Shown in pieces: positions 8,991 to 17,291 of a DNA stretch of 64,000 nucleotides. The notes below the pieces were generated by a model. The model was not told the origin of the DNA. It saw only the letters and a list, made by a program, of their open reading frames with translations, and did not search any database. The position numbers and the translations under genes were made by a program. This DNA is from RFPI01 sp964470195 (lineage in GTDB: Bacteria > Pseudomonadota > Gammaproteobacteria > Burkholderiales > Methylophilaceae). The stretch spans positions 1 through 64,000 of the forward strand of contig CAYYBG010000001.1 of NCBI GenBank assembly GCA_964470195.1, given 5' to 3'. Each line of letters begins with the position of its first letter. Position 1 is the first letter of the stretch.

Positions 8991-10361
8991 ATGCATATTC
9001 ATATTTTAGGTATCTGTGGCACGTTTATGGGTGGCATTGCCGTGTTAGCAAACAAGGCTGGGCACCGCGTGACAGGCTGTGATAGCAACGTTTACCCACC
9101 CATGAGTACGCAACTTAGTAGCCAAGGCATAGAGTTAATTGAAGGCTTCGCTGTAGAACAGTTGCAGCTCAACGCCGATATCTATGTGATTGGTAATGTA
9201 GTCACTCGCGGTAATCCATTGATGGAAGAAATTCTTAATCGAGGTTTGCCTTATATTTCAGGTCCACAATGGTTGGCTGAGAATGTGTTGCGAGATAAGT
9301 GGGTACTTGCGGTAGCCGGTACCCATGGCAAAACAACCACCAGCTCAATGTTGGCATGGATTTTAGAATATGCTGGGTTAGCACCAGGATTTTTAATCGG
9401 CGGTATCCCTGAGAATTTTTCGGTTTCTGCACGACTACCTCAAAACCCAGCCCAAGATCCCACTAGTCATTCGCCATTTTTTGTCATCGAAGCAGACGAA
9501 TATGACACAGCATTTTTTGATAAGCGCTCTAAGTTTGTTCATTACCATCCACGCACGGCAATTTTGAACAATTTGGAATTTGATCACGCAGATATTTTTG
9601 CCGATTTAGCCGCCATAGAAACACAGTTCCATCATTTGGTCAGAACCATTCCACAACAAGGATTGCTAGTATCCAATGCGCGCGAGGCCTCGCTTGAACG
9701 TGTCATCAACCGTGGTTGTTGGACGCCTGTAGAAAAGTTTGGCACAGCGAGTGCTTGGGATATGACCCCCCCAGACCAACAAGGGCATTTCATTGTATCC
9801 TGGCAGGGCCAAAATATGGGAACTGTGGCATGGGATTTATTGGGCGAACATAATCGTATGAATGCACTTGCTGCCATTGCGGCCGCGCGTCATGCTGGTG
9901 TAAGTGTTGAGGTTGCTATTGCAGCACTGGCTAAGTTTAAGAATGTTAAACGTCGTATGGAGTTACGAGGCATGGTACACGACATTTGCGTGTATGATGA
10001 TTTTGCTCACCACCCAACTGCGATCTCTACTACAGTAGCTGGCTTGCGAAGCAAAGTAGGAAACGACCGAATTTTAGCGGTGTTAGAACCGCGTTCGAAT
10101 ACCATGAAATTAGGGGTCATGAAACAGGCTTTACCAGAGAGCTTGCGCGATGCAGATTTGGTATTTTGCTATGGGGCTAATTTGGGCTGGTCGGCTGATG
10201 AGGCATTGCAGTCGATTTCCCACAAGAGCAAAGTGTTTGATCAACTGGACGATATGGTACAAGCGATTTGTCAACAGGCACAACCGGGAGATCATATTCT
10301 GGTGATGAGTAATGGTGGTTTTGGTGGTATACACCAAAAATTATTGGATGCGCTTACTTAA
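8991..10361 (+). CDS. mpl: UDP-MurNAc:L-Ala-gamma-D-Glu-meso-DAP ligase
   Basis: Mpl recycles the murein tripeptide by joining it to UDP-MurNAc in the cytoplasm. The 456-residue product is a complete Mur ligase. It has an N-terminal Rossmann-like domain (HIHILGICGTFMGG), the ATP-binding loop AGTHGKTTT, the metal/ATP motif EADEYDTAFFD and the C-terminal domain with YDDFAHHPTAI. These signatures separate Mpl from MurC. The gene follows metH by 21 bp on the same strand with AGGA in front of the ATG. Confidence 0.95.
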   Translation: MHIHILGICGTFMGGIAVLANKAGHRVTGCDSNVYPPMSTQLSSQGIELIEGFAVEQLQLNADIYVIGNVVTRGNPLMEEILNRGLPYISGPQWLAENVLRDKWVLAVAGTHGKTTTSSMLAWILEYAGLAPGFLIGGIPENFSVSARLPQNPAQDPTSHSPFFVIEADEYDTAFFDKRSKFVHYHPRTAILNNLEFDHADIFADLAAIETQFHHLVRTIPQQGLLVSNAREASLERVINRGCWTPVEKFGTASAWDMTPPDQQGHFIVSWQGQNMGTVAWDLLGEHNRMNALAAIAAARHAGVSVEVAIAALAKFKNVKRRMELRGMVHDICVYDDFAHHPTAISTTVAGLRSKVGNDRILAVLEPRSNTMKLGVMKQALPESLRDADLVFCYGANLGWSADEALQSISHKSKVFDQLDDMVQAICQQAQPGDHILVMSNGGFGGIHQKLLDALT

Positions 10362-10391
10362 TCCGAATTTCAATAGGATTGTCATCAAAGC

Positions 10392-11321
10392 ATGTTAAAT
10401 CAATCCAAATTTTTCTATCTTGCTATCAGTTTCTCGCTGTTATTTCACATTTTGTTCATCCTTGCGGTGAAGGTGCAGCCAGACTATACAAAATTTGTGC
10501 GCGATAAAATCCCGCCCCTTGAGGTGGTGATTACCAATCATTCCGCACAAAGGCCGCCCAAGCAAGCTGAGATTTTGGCACAAAGCAATCAGGACGCAGA
10601 TGCAGTCCAAGATTCACAGCAATTCATTAAATCACGTGCACCAGTGGTGAATGACAATGTGGATAAAAAAACCGTGGCAAAATTAGAGAAATTAGTTAAG
10701 CGGGTAGATAAATTTGAGTCCAGTGCACGTGAAAAACAAGTGCAAGTGAAACAGTTAGAAAATCAAACTAAAAACTTACTCAATCAATTGCAAACTCAGC
10801 CGGTGATAGAAAATACACCTACCCCTTTACCAAACAATCAAGAGACAGCATCGCAAGCCAAAAAATTAAATCTGAATGTTGCAGACTTGCTTGCTAGCAA
10901 TGAGGATATTGCTCGCTCTGAGGCGCAAATTGCGCGTCAGCAAGAGGACTATCAACGCAGACCTAGAAGGAAATCTGTAGGTATTCGTACCCAAGAATAT
11001 AAATTTGCTATTTATGTTGAGGCGTGGCGCCAAAAAGTAGAACGCATTGGTAATCTGAATTATCCAGCCGCAGCGCGTGAACAAAAATTGTATGGCAATC
11101 TACAAATGACGGTATATATCAAATCCGATGGTAGCTTGGAAAAAGTAGAAATTCGTCGTAGTTCTGGTCATCGCGTATTAGACGATGCCGCCCGACGCAT
11201 TGTCGAACTGTCTGCGCCTTATGCTCCCTTTCCGGAGGATATTCGCAAAGAAGTTGATATATTGGACATCACCCGTACTTGGACATTTACTAAAGAGGAT
11301 AGCTTTAATGGTGGTGATTAG
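10392..11321 (+). CDS. TonB-family energy transducer
   Basis: The 309-residue product has one N-terminal membrane anchor (about residues 8-26), a charged, partly coiled periplasmic spacer, and a C-terminal TonB domain (YPAAAREQKLYGNLQMTVYI, then GHRVLDDAARRIV). TonB links ExbBD proton flow to outer-membrane transport. No exbB or exbD is adjacent, and the spacer is not strongly Pro-rich, so it may be an accessory TonB paralogue or serve a specific receptor elsewhere. Confidence 0.85.
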   Translation: MLNQSKFFYLAISFSLLFHILFILAVKVQPDYTKFVRDKIPPLEVVITNHSAQRPPKQAEILAQSNQDADAVQDSQQFIKSRAPVVNDNVDKKTVAKLEKLVKRVDKFESSAREKQVQVKQLENQTKNLLNQLQTQPVIENTPTPLPNNQETASQAKKLNLNVADLLASNEDIARSEAQIARQQEDYQRRPRRKSVGIRTQEYKFAIYVEAWRQKVERIGNLNYPAAAREQKLYGNLQMTVYIKSDGSLEKVEIRRSSGHRVLDDAARRIVELSAPYAPFPEDIRKEVDILDITRTWTFTKEDSFNGGD

Positions 11322-11369
11322 TCTTTAGTCACATTTACTCTTTTCATCTTTGATCAAATTGGATACATC

Positions 11370-11690
11370 ATGCCCCAGTCAAGTCATTATCAATACCATG
11401 TTTTTTTCTGTTTAAATCAGCGCGAAGATGGCGCCAATTGTTGTACACAACATGGTGCTGAATCAGCTTTTGATTATATGAAAGCGCAGGTGAAAAAAAA
11501 TCATTTGAATGGCAAGGGCAAGGTAAGAATTAACCGAGCTGGTTGTCTGGATCGTTGCTCGCAAGGCCCTTTGATGGTGATTTACCCGCAAGCCGTTTGG
11601 TATACCTTCGTCGATAATGCTGACATTGATGAGATAATCCAGCGTCATTTGCAGCATGGGGAAATTGTGCAACGTTTATTAGTCGATTGA
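11370..11690 (+). CDS. Thioredoxin-like [2Fe-2S] ferredoxin
   Basis: This 106-residue protein has the thin, thioredoxin-fold ferredoxin layout: an early Cys in VFFCLNQRED, a CC pair at residues 24-25 and the later pair GCLDRCSQGPLMVIYP, which together can hold a [2Fe-2S] cluster. Similar small proteins occur alone in proteobacteria, and their electron partner is generally unknown. It lies 48 bp after the TonB gene and may share its transcript. Confidence 0.85.
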   Translation: MPQSSHYQYHVFFCLNQREDGANCCTQHGAESAFDYMKAQVKKNHLNGKGKVRINRAGCLDRCSQGPLMVIYPQAVWYTFVDNADIDEIIQRHLQHGEIVQRLLVD

Positions 11691-11709
11691 CACGCTAGCG
11701 CTCAGGCAC

Positions 11710-12147
11710 TTAGTAAAATTGCTGCTTTAGTTGGGCAAGTAGACGCTGTTTAAATTTTGTTAGCAAACCATAATCCGCGCTTTTACCTGCTCTTTGCTGT
11801 GGTCCCCAAGTCGCTTCTGGAAAATTTTTATCGCTAACAAAACGTGGAATCACATGCCAATGTAAATGCGGGGTTTTATTGCCCAAACTAGCCAAATTAA
11901 TTTTATCTGGCTGTAATATCTCGCGCTGAATCTGCTCCACCAAAAACACAATCTGCATCAAAGCCCATTGTTGTGAACTGTCTAAATCGCTCATTTCTTT
12001 GACATGCTGATTGAGTATGACCCGACAAAAACCAACATAATCTATGTCGTCAATCAGTACCACACGACATTGTGAATTTTGCCAAATCAACTCACCGCCT
12101 AACTCGTGGCAGAACTCACAACTGCTTAAGTGATTTACATCAGACAT
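11710..12147 (-). CDS. HIT-domain nucleotide-binding protein
   Basis: The HIT signature HLHWHVIPRF near the C-terminal third of the 145-residue product supplies the histidine triad that hydrolyses or transfers nucleoside phosphates. An N-terminal CEFCHELGG pair may bind zinc. The start is set at the ATG at 12147 (MSDVNHLSS), overlapping the end of the upstream oxidoreductase by 8 bases; an ATG two codons earlier (12153) is equally possible. The substrate is unknown. Confidence 0.88.
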   Translation of the reverse strand: MSDVNHLSSCEFCHELGGELIWQNSQCRVVLIDDIDYVGFCRVILNQHVKEMSDLDSSQQWALMQIVFLVEQIQREILQPDKINLASLGNKTPHLHWHVIPRFVSDKNFPEATWGPQQRAGKSADYGLLTKFKQRLLAQLKQQFY

Positions 12148-13159
12148 CGACATTGACACGTTGCCCACTAGCTGCCGATTGTAAAATCGCCTCGATGGTG
12201 GCGCAGTTGACTCGCGCATCTTGTAAACTTAATAAAGGTTGTTTGTTATGCAAGACACAATCAGAGAAATGTTCTATTTCCAGCACAAAATGGTTACTTG
12301 CTGGATAGATTTCCTCACCCCGACTACCGTCTTCACTCCACCATGAAATCACTGGGACATCATGAGTCCCTGGTAATTGCCAAACAGTATGGCATTTCAA
12401 ACCACCTTTGCTACCAATCAAGGTGTACTCCGATTGGCGGCTACATTCAAAACTAGTATCAAAGTGTCCACGACGGCCATCGCCAAAATCGATAATGCCA
12501 CTTGTAGTGATATCTGCACCACTTTCGGCATATTTTGCACTCGCTACAACAGAGAGAGGCTGCTGTTCGAAGCAATGACGCAACGTGTGCACCGCATATG
12601 GCCCAATATCCCACATAGCACCACCACCCATATCTGTATGATGCGCAAGTCTATACATCCGTGCAGGCCGCATCATGAAAGAATAACTAGCTTTAGCAAA
12701 GCGAATATCGCCTATTTTGCCCGAGGCAATGATCTCTTTTACACGCTGATGTTGCGGATGGAAGCGATACATAAAGCCTTCCATCACCTTGCGCTGATTT
12801 ATTTCAGCACTCTCAGCAATTGCCTCAATATCCGCACGCTTAATCGCCATGGGTTTTTCTATCAATACATGTTTGCCCGCTTGCATCGCTTTGATAGACC
12901 AATCTGCATGTTCATGATTCGCCAAAGGGATATAGACTGCATCAATATCAGATCTCTCTAATAGAGGCTCAAGTGCATCTAATGTGGCGACTTGTTCTGC
13001 CATATGTGGGGCATATCTGAGCAAAGTCTCTCGTGCGGCTCCATTACGCCGACTGGCAATGGCGATTAATTCGGCATTATGTGCCTCCACAATCGCAGGA
13101 AGTAAGCGCTCGTTAACTCGAGCTGCACCTAAAATTCCCCAACGCAGTTTGCTCATCAT
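12140..13159 (-). CDS. Gfo/Idh/MocA family oxidoreductase
   Basis: The 339-residue product has an N-terminal Rossmann fold (LRWGILGAARVNERLLPAI) and the family EKP motif (KHVLIEKPMAIKRAD), with Lys as likely catalytic residue, followed by the C-terminal alpha/beta domain (GGGAMWDIGPYAVHTLR). Such enzymes oxidise or reduce sugars and related compounds with NAD(P). The substrate cannot be deduced. AAGGAA stands 5 bases before the ATG at 13159. The gene overlaps the HIT gene, so the two are probably co-transcribed. Confidence 0.9.
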   Translation of the reverse strand: MMSKLRWGILGAARVNERLLPAIVEAHNAELIAIASRRNGAARETLLRYAPHMAEQVATLDALEPLLERSDIDAVYIPLANHEHADWSIKAMQAGKHVLIEKPMAIKRADIEAIAESAEINQRKVMEGFMYRFHPQHQRVKEIIASGKIGDIRFAKASYSFMMRPARMYRLAHHTDMGGGAMWDIGPYAVHTLRHCFEQQPLSVVASAKYAESGADITTSGIIDFGDGRRGHFDTSFECSRQSEYTLIGSKGGLKCHTVWQLPGTHDVPVISWWSEDGSRGEEIYPASNHFVLEIEHFSDCVLHNKQPLLSLQDARVNCATIEAILQSAASGQRVNVDV

Positions 13160-13177
13160 CTATGTTCCTTAATTTGT

Positions 13178-13585
13178 TTATTTATTGTAAGGTAAATTTT
13201 CGTGCCTCAAATTTTTAACTCTCTCGAACTCTGGGTCTTTATGCAATAAAGTGGCATTCTTTTGTATTGCAGTGGCTGCCACCCACGCATTAGCTAGCGA
13301 GACAGGATGAGTCGCTTTAATGGAAGCTGCTAACACTAATAAATCAGGATTTTCATGTACCCATTCTATCGGCATCATTAGGCAGGCATTATAGGCAACT
13401 GCTCCAGCTTGCGCATTTTCATCTTTCCAAACGCGATAATAAATTTCCATCAAAGATATAAAGCTGCCATAACAATGACACTCTGCATGGCTTGCTTGAA
13501 TCAAAATTTGCTCTACTCGCTCGGCACCAGACTCGTCATCTCTCAAAGCTAGCAATGCAGAAGTGTCTAGCACCCAGACATCCAT
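13178..13585 (-). CDS. PIN-domain toxin, VapC-like, with one acidic residue replaced
   Basis: The 135-residue product has the PIN nuclease layout: Asp7 in VWVLDTSALLAL, Glu47 in SLMEIYY and Asp117 in LLHKDPEFE. The usual third acid, in the family motif SLADAxxAATA, is Asn99 here (SLANAWVAATA). VapC toxins cut tRNA or rRNA using these acids and a metal, so this toxin may be weakened. The gene overlaps the antitoxin stop by one base (TAATG), the normal arrangement for such pairs. Confidence 0.85.
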   Translation of the reverse strand: MDVWVLDTSALLALRDDESGAERVEQILIQASHAECHCYGSFISLMEIYYRVWKDENAQAGAVAYNACLMMPIEWVHENPDLLVLAASIKATHPVSLANAWVAATAIQKNATLLHKDPEFERVKNLRHENLPYNK

Positions 13586-13857
13586 TACTCAGCCTTTTCA
13601 TCTTGCCGACGCTCTTTTAATAATCGTTGCGTTGATCCCCCAGTGCCCTGACCACGAAATTCGGCGACCGCAGCAAGATATGCCTTTACTCTATCGCTGT
13701 TTTCCCTAACTTCGTTAGTCAGAGTTTGGTATGTGTCGGATGAAAGGATATACGCGATAGGTCTGCCGTGACGGGTAATTGAGATGGGTTCGCGTTGAGC
13801 GTTATCTAGTAATTCACCAAATCGGTTTTGAGCTTCCACAGAAGTCACCATTTTCAT
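13585..13857 (-). CDS. Phd/YefM-family antitoxin
   Basis: The 90-residue product shows the Phd/YefM N-terminal DNA-binding fold (VTSVEAQNRFGELLDNAQ, then ISITRHGRPIAYILS) and a charged C-terminal tail that would bind the toxin. The ATG at 13857 has GGGG five bases upstream; a GTG two codons earlier is the alternative. It precedes the PIN toxin with a one-base overlap and probably represses its own promoter. Confidence 0.88.
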   Translation of the reverse strand: MKMVTSVEAQNRFGELLDNAQREPISITRHGRPIAYILSSDTYQTLTNEVRENSDRVKAYLAAVAEFRGQGTGGSTQRLLKERRQDEKAE

Positions 13858-13910
13858 ATGCACCCCTTTTCTAGCTAATTTGTACAGTTTACCTAATTTT
13901 TTAATTTATG

Positions 13911-14308
13911 CTAGTTGATTGAGTTAAAACTAGAAAAGTATGCGGTTATTGCTACGGTAGGTTTTACTTTGAATATGTTATTTTTAATTTTCTGCAAATA
14001 CTCTACTAGTTTATGTATGTATGTGGAAGGACTGTCAGTATGGCTAGCAATTGCTGCCACAAGGGCGCGTTCAGCATTAGATTTTGCATAATCCAGTTTA
14101 TCAAGTCTGGCCTTGAAAGTTCCTTCGCTACCTTTACTATGGTCTGGCCAATAACCTCAAGTGCCTTAAGGGTAGCCTTGCCAGCGCTAGTTTCGCCAAC
14201 GGAGTTGAATGGTGCGGTCGTATATGTGAAATGTAATAAAAGCCAATACTCAAAATATGGTACCGAGGGAATGGCAAAGAATGTATCTTTAGGTTTTGAG
14301 TGCCACCC
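13911..14308 (-). pseudogene. Decayed C-terminal part of an RloB-like protein
   Basis: Translation of the minus strand gives two adjoining frames that read like one protein. The first frame (14308 to about 14125) contains the RloB hallmark region, here SVPYFEYWLLLHF, where the family has a SNPxFExWLLLHF-type motif. A frame change near 14120-14135 leads to the second frame (to the TAG at 13911), with RLDKLDYAKSNAERA and DSPSTYIHKLVEYLQ, which match the RloB C-terminal end. The N-terminal two-thirds and a start codon are missing, and a TAA precedes the first frame at 14309-14311. RloB proteins are often found with type I restriction loci. I recognise the family from motifs only. Confidence 0.7.
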
Positions 14309-14438
14309 TTAAATTAATGCACTCAAACCCCATTTACACAGCATTTTTACAGGCTCTTAGCACGACGCACTGCCCCTTAGGCACTACCTTAATCACGCCT
14401 AAGCAGTTTCTTGCTAGATTTCATCATCAAAAGATTGA
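14309..14438. other. Intergenic stretch behind lipA with an inverted repeat
   Basis: No gene is seen here. A 7-bp perfect inverted repeat (CTTAGGC at 14376-14382, GCCTAAG at 14397-14403) with a 14-base spacer lies behind lipA but has no T-run, so it is not a clear terminator. Together with the RloB remnant this makes the 13858-14438 gap non-coding today. Confidence 0.4.
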
Positions 14439-15395
14439 CTAGACCACCCCATGCGCTTGCACATCAGCATGGTAAGAACTTCTTACCATAGGCCCACAAG
14501 CGGCTTGGGTAAACCCCATGGCGTAGGCTTCTTGCTCAAATTGCCTGAAACGCTCTGGAGTGACAAACCTCGCTACTGGCAGATGGTGTCGAGAAGGTTG
14601 TAAGTATTGTCCCAAGGTGAGCATCGTAACACCATGCCGTCTCAGGTCTTGCATGACTTGCAGAATTTCATCATCCGTTTCGCCTAACCCCAACATCAAG
14701 CCGGATTTAGTAGGTACATGGGCATGATGTTGTTGAAACTGCTGGAGTAAATCTAGCGAATGTTGATAATCGGCACCAGGGCGAGCTTGTTTATACAAGC
14801 GAGGCACCGTTTCTAAATTATGGTTCATCACATCTGGCGGAGTTGCCTGCAATATCTGTATTGCCGTGTCTAAGCGACCACGAAAATCAGGCACTAAAAT
14901 TTCTATTTTAATCTGTGGTGAGGCTTTTCTGACCGCGCTGATGCAATCAGCAAAATGTTGCGCACCACCGTCTAGCAAATCATCTCTATCGACACTGGTA
15001 ATCACCACATACTTCAAGCGCATTTGCGCTATTGTTCGCGCTAAATTTTCTGGCTCTTGACTGTCTGGGGGCAATGGACGACCATGGGCTACATCGCAAA
15101 ATGGGCAACGACGAGTACAAATATCGCCCAAAATCATAAAGGTCGCTGTGCCTCCACTGAAGCACTCCCCTATATTGGGACAACTAGCCTCCTCACATAC
15201 GGTATGCAACTGGTTTTCCCGTAAGATAGATTTTATCTCTTGAAAACGCGAGCTGTCTGGGACTTGCATCTTAATCCACTCAGGCTTGCGCATCGGTGGC
15301 TGAGGAATAATTTTGATAGGGATGCGCGCAGTTTTATCCGCACCTCGTTGTTTGATGCCGGCTGGTTTTGTTACTTTTACGACAGGTTCAGTCAT
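14439..15395 (-). CDS. lipA: Lipoyl synthase
   Basis: LipA is a radical SAM enzyme that inserts two sulfurs into octanoyl groups on E2 and GcvH proteins. In the 318-residue product the auxiliary cluster ligands are Cys67, Cys72 and Cys78 (CEEASCPNIGEC), the radical SAM cluster ligands are Cys93, Cys97 and Cys100 (CTRRCPFC), and the closing RSSYHAD motif supplies the serine ligand. The ATG at 15395 is preferred over a TTG at 15419; it overlaps the lipB end by 8 bases. It is the last gene of the mreB-to-lipA strand block. Confidence 0.97.
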   Translation of the reverse strand: MTEPVVKVTKPAGIKQRGADKTARIPIKIIPQPPMRKPEWIKMQVPDSSRFQEIKSILRENQLHTVCEEASCPNIGECFSGGTATFMILGDICTRRCPFCDVAHGRPLPPDSQEPENLARTIAQMRLKYVVITSVDRDDLLDGGAQHFADCISAVRKASPQIKIEILVPDFRGRLDTAIQILQATPPDVMNHNLETVPRLYKQARPGADYQHSLDLLQQFQQHHAHVPTKSGLMLGLGETDDEILQVMQDLRRHGVTMLTLGQYLQPSRHHLPVARFVTPERFRQFEQEAYAMGFTQAACGPMVRSSYHADVQAHGVV

Positions 15396-16029
15396 GCTGG
15401 TATCCAAGTTGCTGAGCAAAAGATTCTAACAGTTTTGTAGCTATCTGTTGCTCACTTATGTGTAGCCCTAAATCACGCAGTTGAGTCACTTGCAAGCCTT
15501 TATAACCACAAGGATCTATCGCTGAAAATGGCGCTAAATCCATATCCATATTGAGAGACAACCCATGATAACTGCGTGCCTGTTTCAGTCGCAAACCAAC
15601 TGAGGCTATCTTCTTTTCCTCTACATAAACACCCGGTGCATCTGCCCTGGCTAAGGCTTTGACTGCATGCTGTTGTAACAGATCAATGACTGCATTCTCC
15701 AAAGTACTGACTAGCTGACGTACAGAGATTTTTTTTCGGTGTAAATCAATTAATGCATACATCACCAATTGTCCCGGTCCGTGATAGGTAATTTTTCCTC
15801 CACGATCAATTGCTAATAGCGGAATATCCTGACGACTGGGCATACGCACATCTTTTCGGTTAAGACCCAAAGTATAAATAGCAGGATGTTGAACAAACCA
15901 TATCTGATCAACACTGTCATTGTCTCGCTGAGAAGTATAAAGCTGCATCTGTTGCCAAACCTCAGCAAAATCAACTAGACCAAGGTGCTGAACCTGCAAA
16001 AGTGATTGTGTAGCAGAAGAAATTGCCAT
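15388..16029 (-). CDS. lipB: Octanoyl-ACP:protein N-octanoyltransferase
   Basis: LipB moves octanoate from acyl carrier protein to lipoyl domains, giving LipA its substrate. The 213-residue product has the substrate motif RGGKITYHGPGQLVMY and the active-site cysteine in DPCGYKGLQVTQL. The start is taken at the ATG at 16029; the family N-terminus (VQHLGLVDFAEVW) begins about 12 residues later, and the alternative TTG at 16050 has no better ribosome site. It follows ybeD and overlaps lipA, as in many proteobacteria. Confidence 0.95.
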   Translation of the reverse strand: MAISSATQSLLQVQHLGLVDFAEVWQQMQLYTSQRDNDSVDQIWFVQHPAIYTLGLNRKDVRMPSRQDIPLLAIDRGGKITYHGPGQLVMYALIDLHRKKISVRQLVSTLENAVIDLLQQHAVKALARADAPGVYVEEKKIASVGLRLKQARSYHGLSLNMDMDLAPFSAIDPCGYKGLQVTQLRDLGLHISEQQIATKLLESFAQQLGYQHD

Positions 16030-16052
16030 TTGAGTAAGGCTGAGGTGCAAAA

Positions 16053-16325
16053 TTAAAGCAGGTATTTCACTAAAGGATGCGAGCTTAATGCACGATATAC
16101 GTTATCTAATTGTGTTTGTGAGTCCACCCTCACCAAGCAGGTCAAACTAATGTAGTTTCCTGCACTGCTGGCTCGCATTTCTACTCGGCTTGCATCAAAG
16201 TCGGGGCGGTGCCGTTGGATCACAGCAATCATTAATTGCGCAAAATCATCATGCGTTTGACCCATCACTTTAATAGGAAAATCACATGGGAAGTCTAGTA
16301 GTGGTTTTTCAAGTTGTTGACTCAT
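16053..16325 (-). CDS. ybeD: YbeD/DUF493 family protein
   Basis: The 90-residue product begins with the family pattern LLDFPCDFPIKVMGQ and has the compact alpha/beta ACT-like fold of YbeD. Its molecular role is not established. Throughout gamma- and betaproteobacteria it precedes lipB, and it does so here by 23 bp, which ties it loosely to lipoate attachment. Confidence 0.9.
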   Translation of the reverse strand: MSQQLEKPLLDFPCDFPIKVMGQTHDDFAQLMIAVIQRHRPDFDASRVEMRASSAGNYISLTCLVRVDSQTQLDNVYRALSSHPLVKYLL

Positions 16326-16361
16326 AGTTTGCTTGATGGGGATTAATTCAATAAGTTCAAG

Positions 16362-17291
16362 TTAAAAATATACCACCATTGCATTGACGCCGAGACTGGC
16401 TTTGATTTTTTCTGCCATTTTTTCCGCCTGAGTACGACTATCAAATGGCCCCGCCAATACTCGGTATAGTCCCTGATTTTGCCAATGACGAATGTTCATA
16501 GTAGAAGGCAACAACTGTTGGTCACGAAGCTTTTGCTCCAACTGATTAGCATTCTCAGCCTGTCTAAAGGCTCCTAATTGAAGATAATTTCCAGGTGGCA
16601 AATTAATAGGCTCGTTAGTCTTGGGTTTTTCTGAGTCTTGGCTCGAGCTGGTGTTTTCTGCTGTAGAAATTTTGGATTTTTCTGCTAGATACTGCTTCAC
16701 ATCAATCGCCTCGACATCCACCAAACCACTACCTTTCTGAGCAATTCCTAACTTATAGGCTGCCACATAGGAAAGGTCGATTAAACGACCTTCATGAAAA
16801 GGCCCTCTGTCATTAATCCGGACAATAACGGATCTACCATTGTCAGGGTTGGTCACTTTGACATAACTGGGTAAAGGCAACGTGGTATGCGCTCCTGTCA
16901 TGGCATACATATCGTATATCTCCCCAATAGAAGTTTTCTGTCCGTGATATCGACGCCCATACCATGAGGCAATCCCCGATTTTTTATAAGCTTGAAAACT
17001 CGTCATTGGTGTAAAAGACATTCCAAGTGCAATATATGGCTTATTCGCTCGGGCAATATAGGGTTCAATTTTTGGAACTGCATCAGGAATATTCATTAAA
17101 TCTTCTGGAGGATGTTCACCCGGTCCATCATCAAGATAATAGCCCCCACTTTTAACCGGTTTAGATTGACTTGATGGCACGGCGGCAGGGGCGGATTTAT
17201 CCTCGCGCGGCAAAATAACATCAAGCGTGGAACAAGCTGTCAAACCTGATAGCAGGACCAGAGAAAAAGCGATGTAAAACTGATATTTCAC
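16362..17291 (-). CDS. rlpA: RlpA septal-ring lytic transglycosylase, lipoprotein
   Basis: The 309-residue product has a lipoprotein signal (LLSGLTAC, lipid on Cys20), a double-psi beta-barrel RlpA domain (GIASWYGRRYHGQKTSIGE, then VIVRINDRGPFHEGRLIDLS) and a C-terminal SPOR domain (NYLQLGAFRQAENA) that binds denuded septal glycan. RlpA cuts stem-free glycan strands in some bacteria. The GTG start overlaps the rodA stop (GTGA). It is part of the elongation operon. Confidence 0.94.
   Translation of the reverse strand: MKYQFYIAFSLVLLSGLTACSTLDVILPREDKSAPAAVPSSQSKPVKSGGYYLDDGPGEHPPEDLMNIPDAVPKIEPYIARANKPYIALGMSFTPMTSFQAYKKSGIASWYGRRYHGQKTSIGEIYDMYAMTGAHTTLPLPSYVKVTNPDNGRSVIVRINDRGPFHEGRLIDLSYVAAYKLGIAQKGSGLVDVEAIDVKQYLAEKSKISTAENTSSSQDSEKPKTNEPINLPPGNYLQLGAFRQAENANQLEQKLRDQQLLPSTMNIRHWQNQGLYRVLAGPFDSRTQAEKMAEKIKASLGVNAMVVYF

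Noticed and set aside
14013..14312. Plus-strand open frame of 99 codons between the toxin-antitoxin pair and lipA
   Set aside because: Its translation looks like no protein and is rich in Cys and Ser. The opposite strand carries the RloB-like remnant, so this is its shadow.
15240..15440. Open frames opposite lipA, lipB, metH and gltB
   Set aside because: Antisense shadows of long conserved genes without ribosome sites or recognisable motifs.
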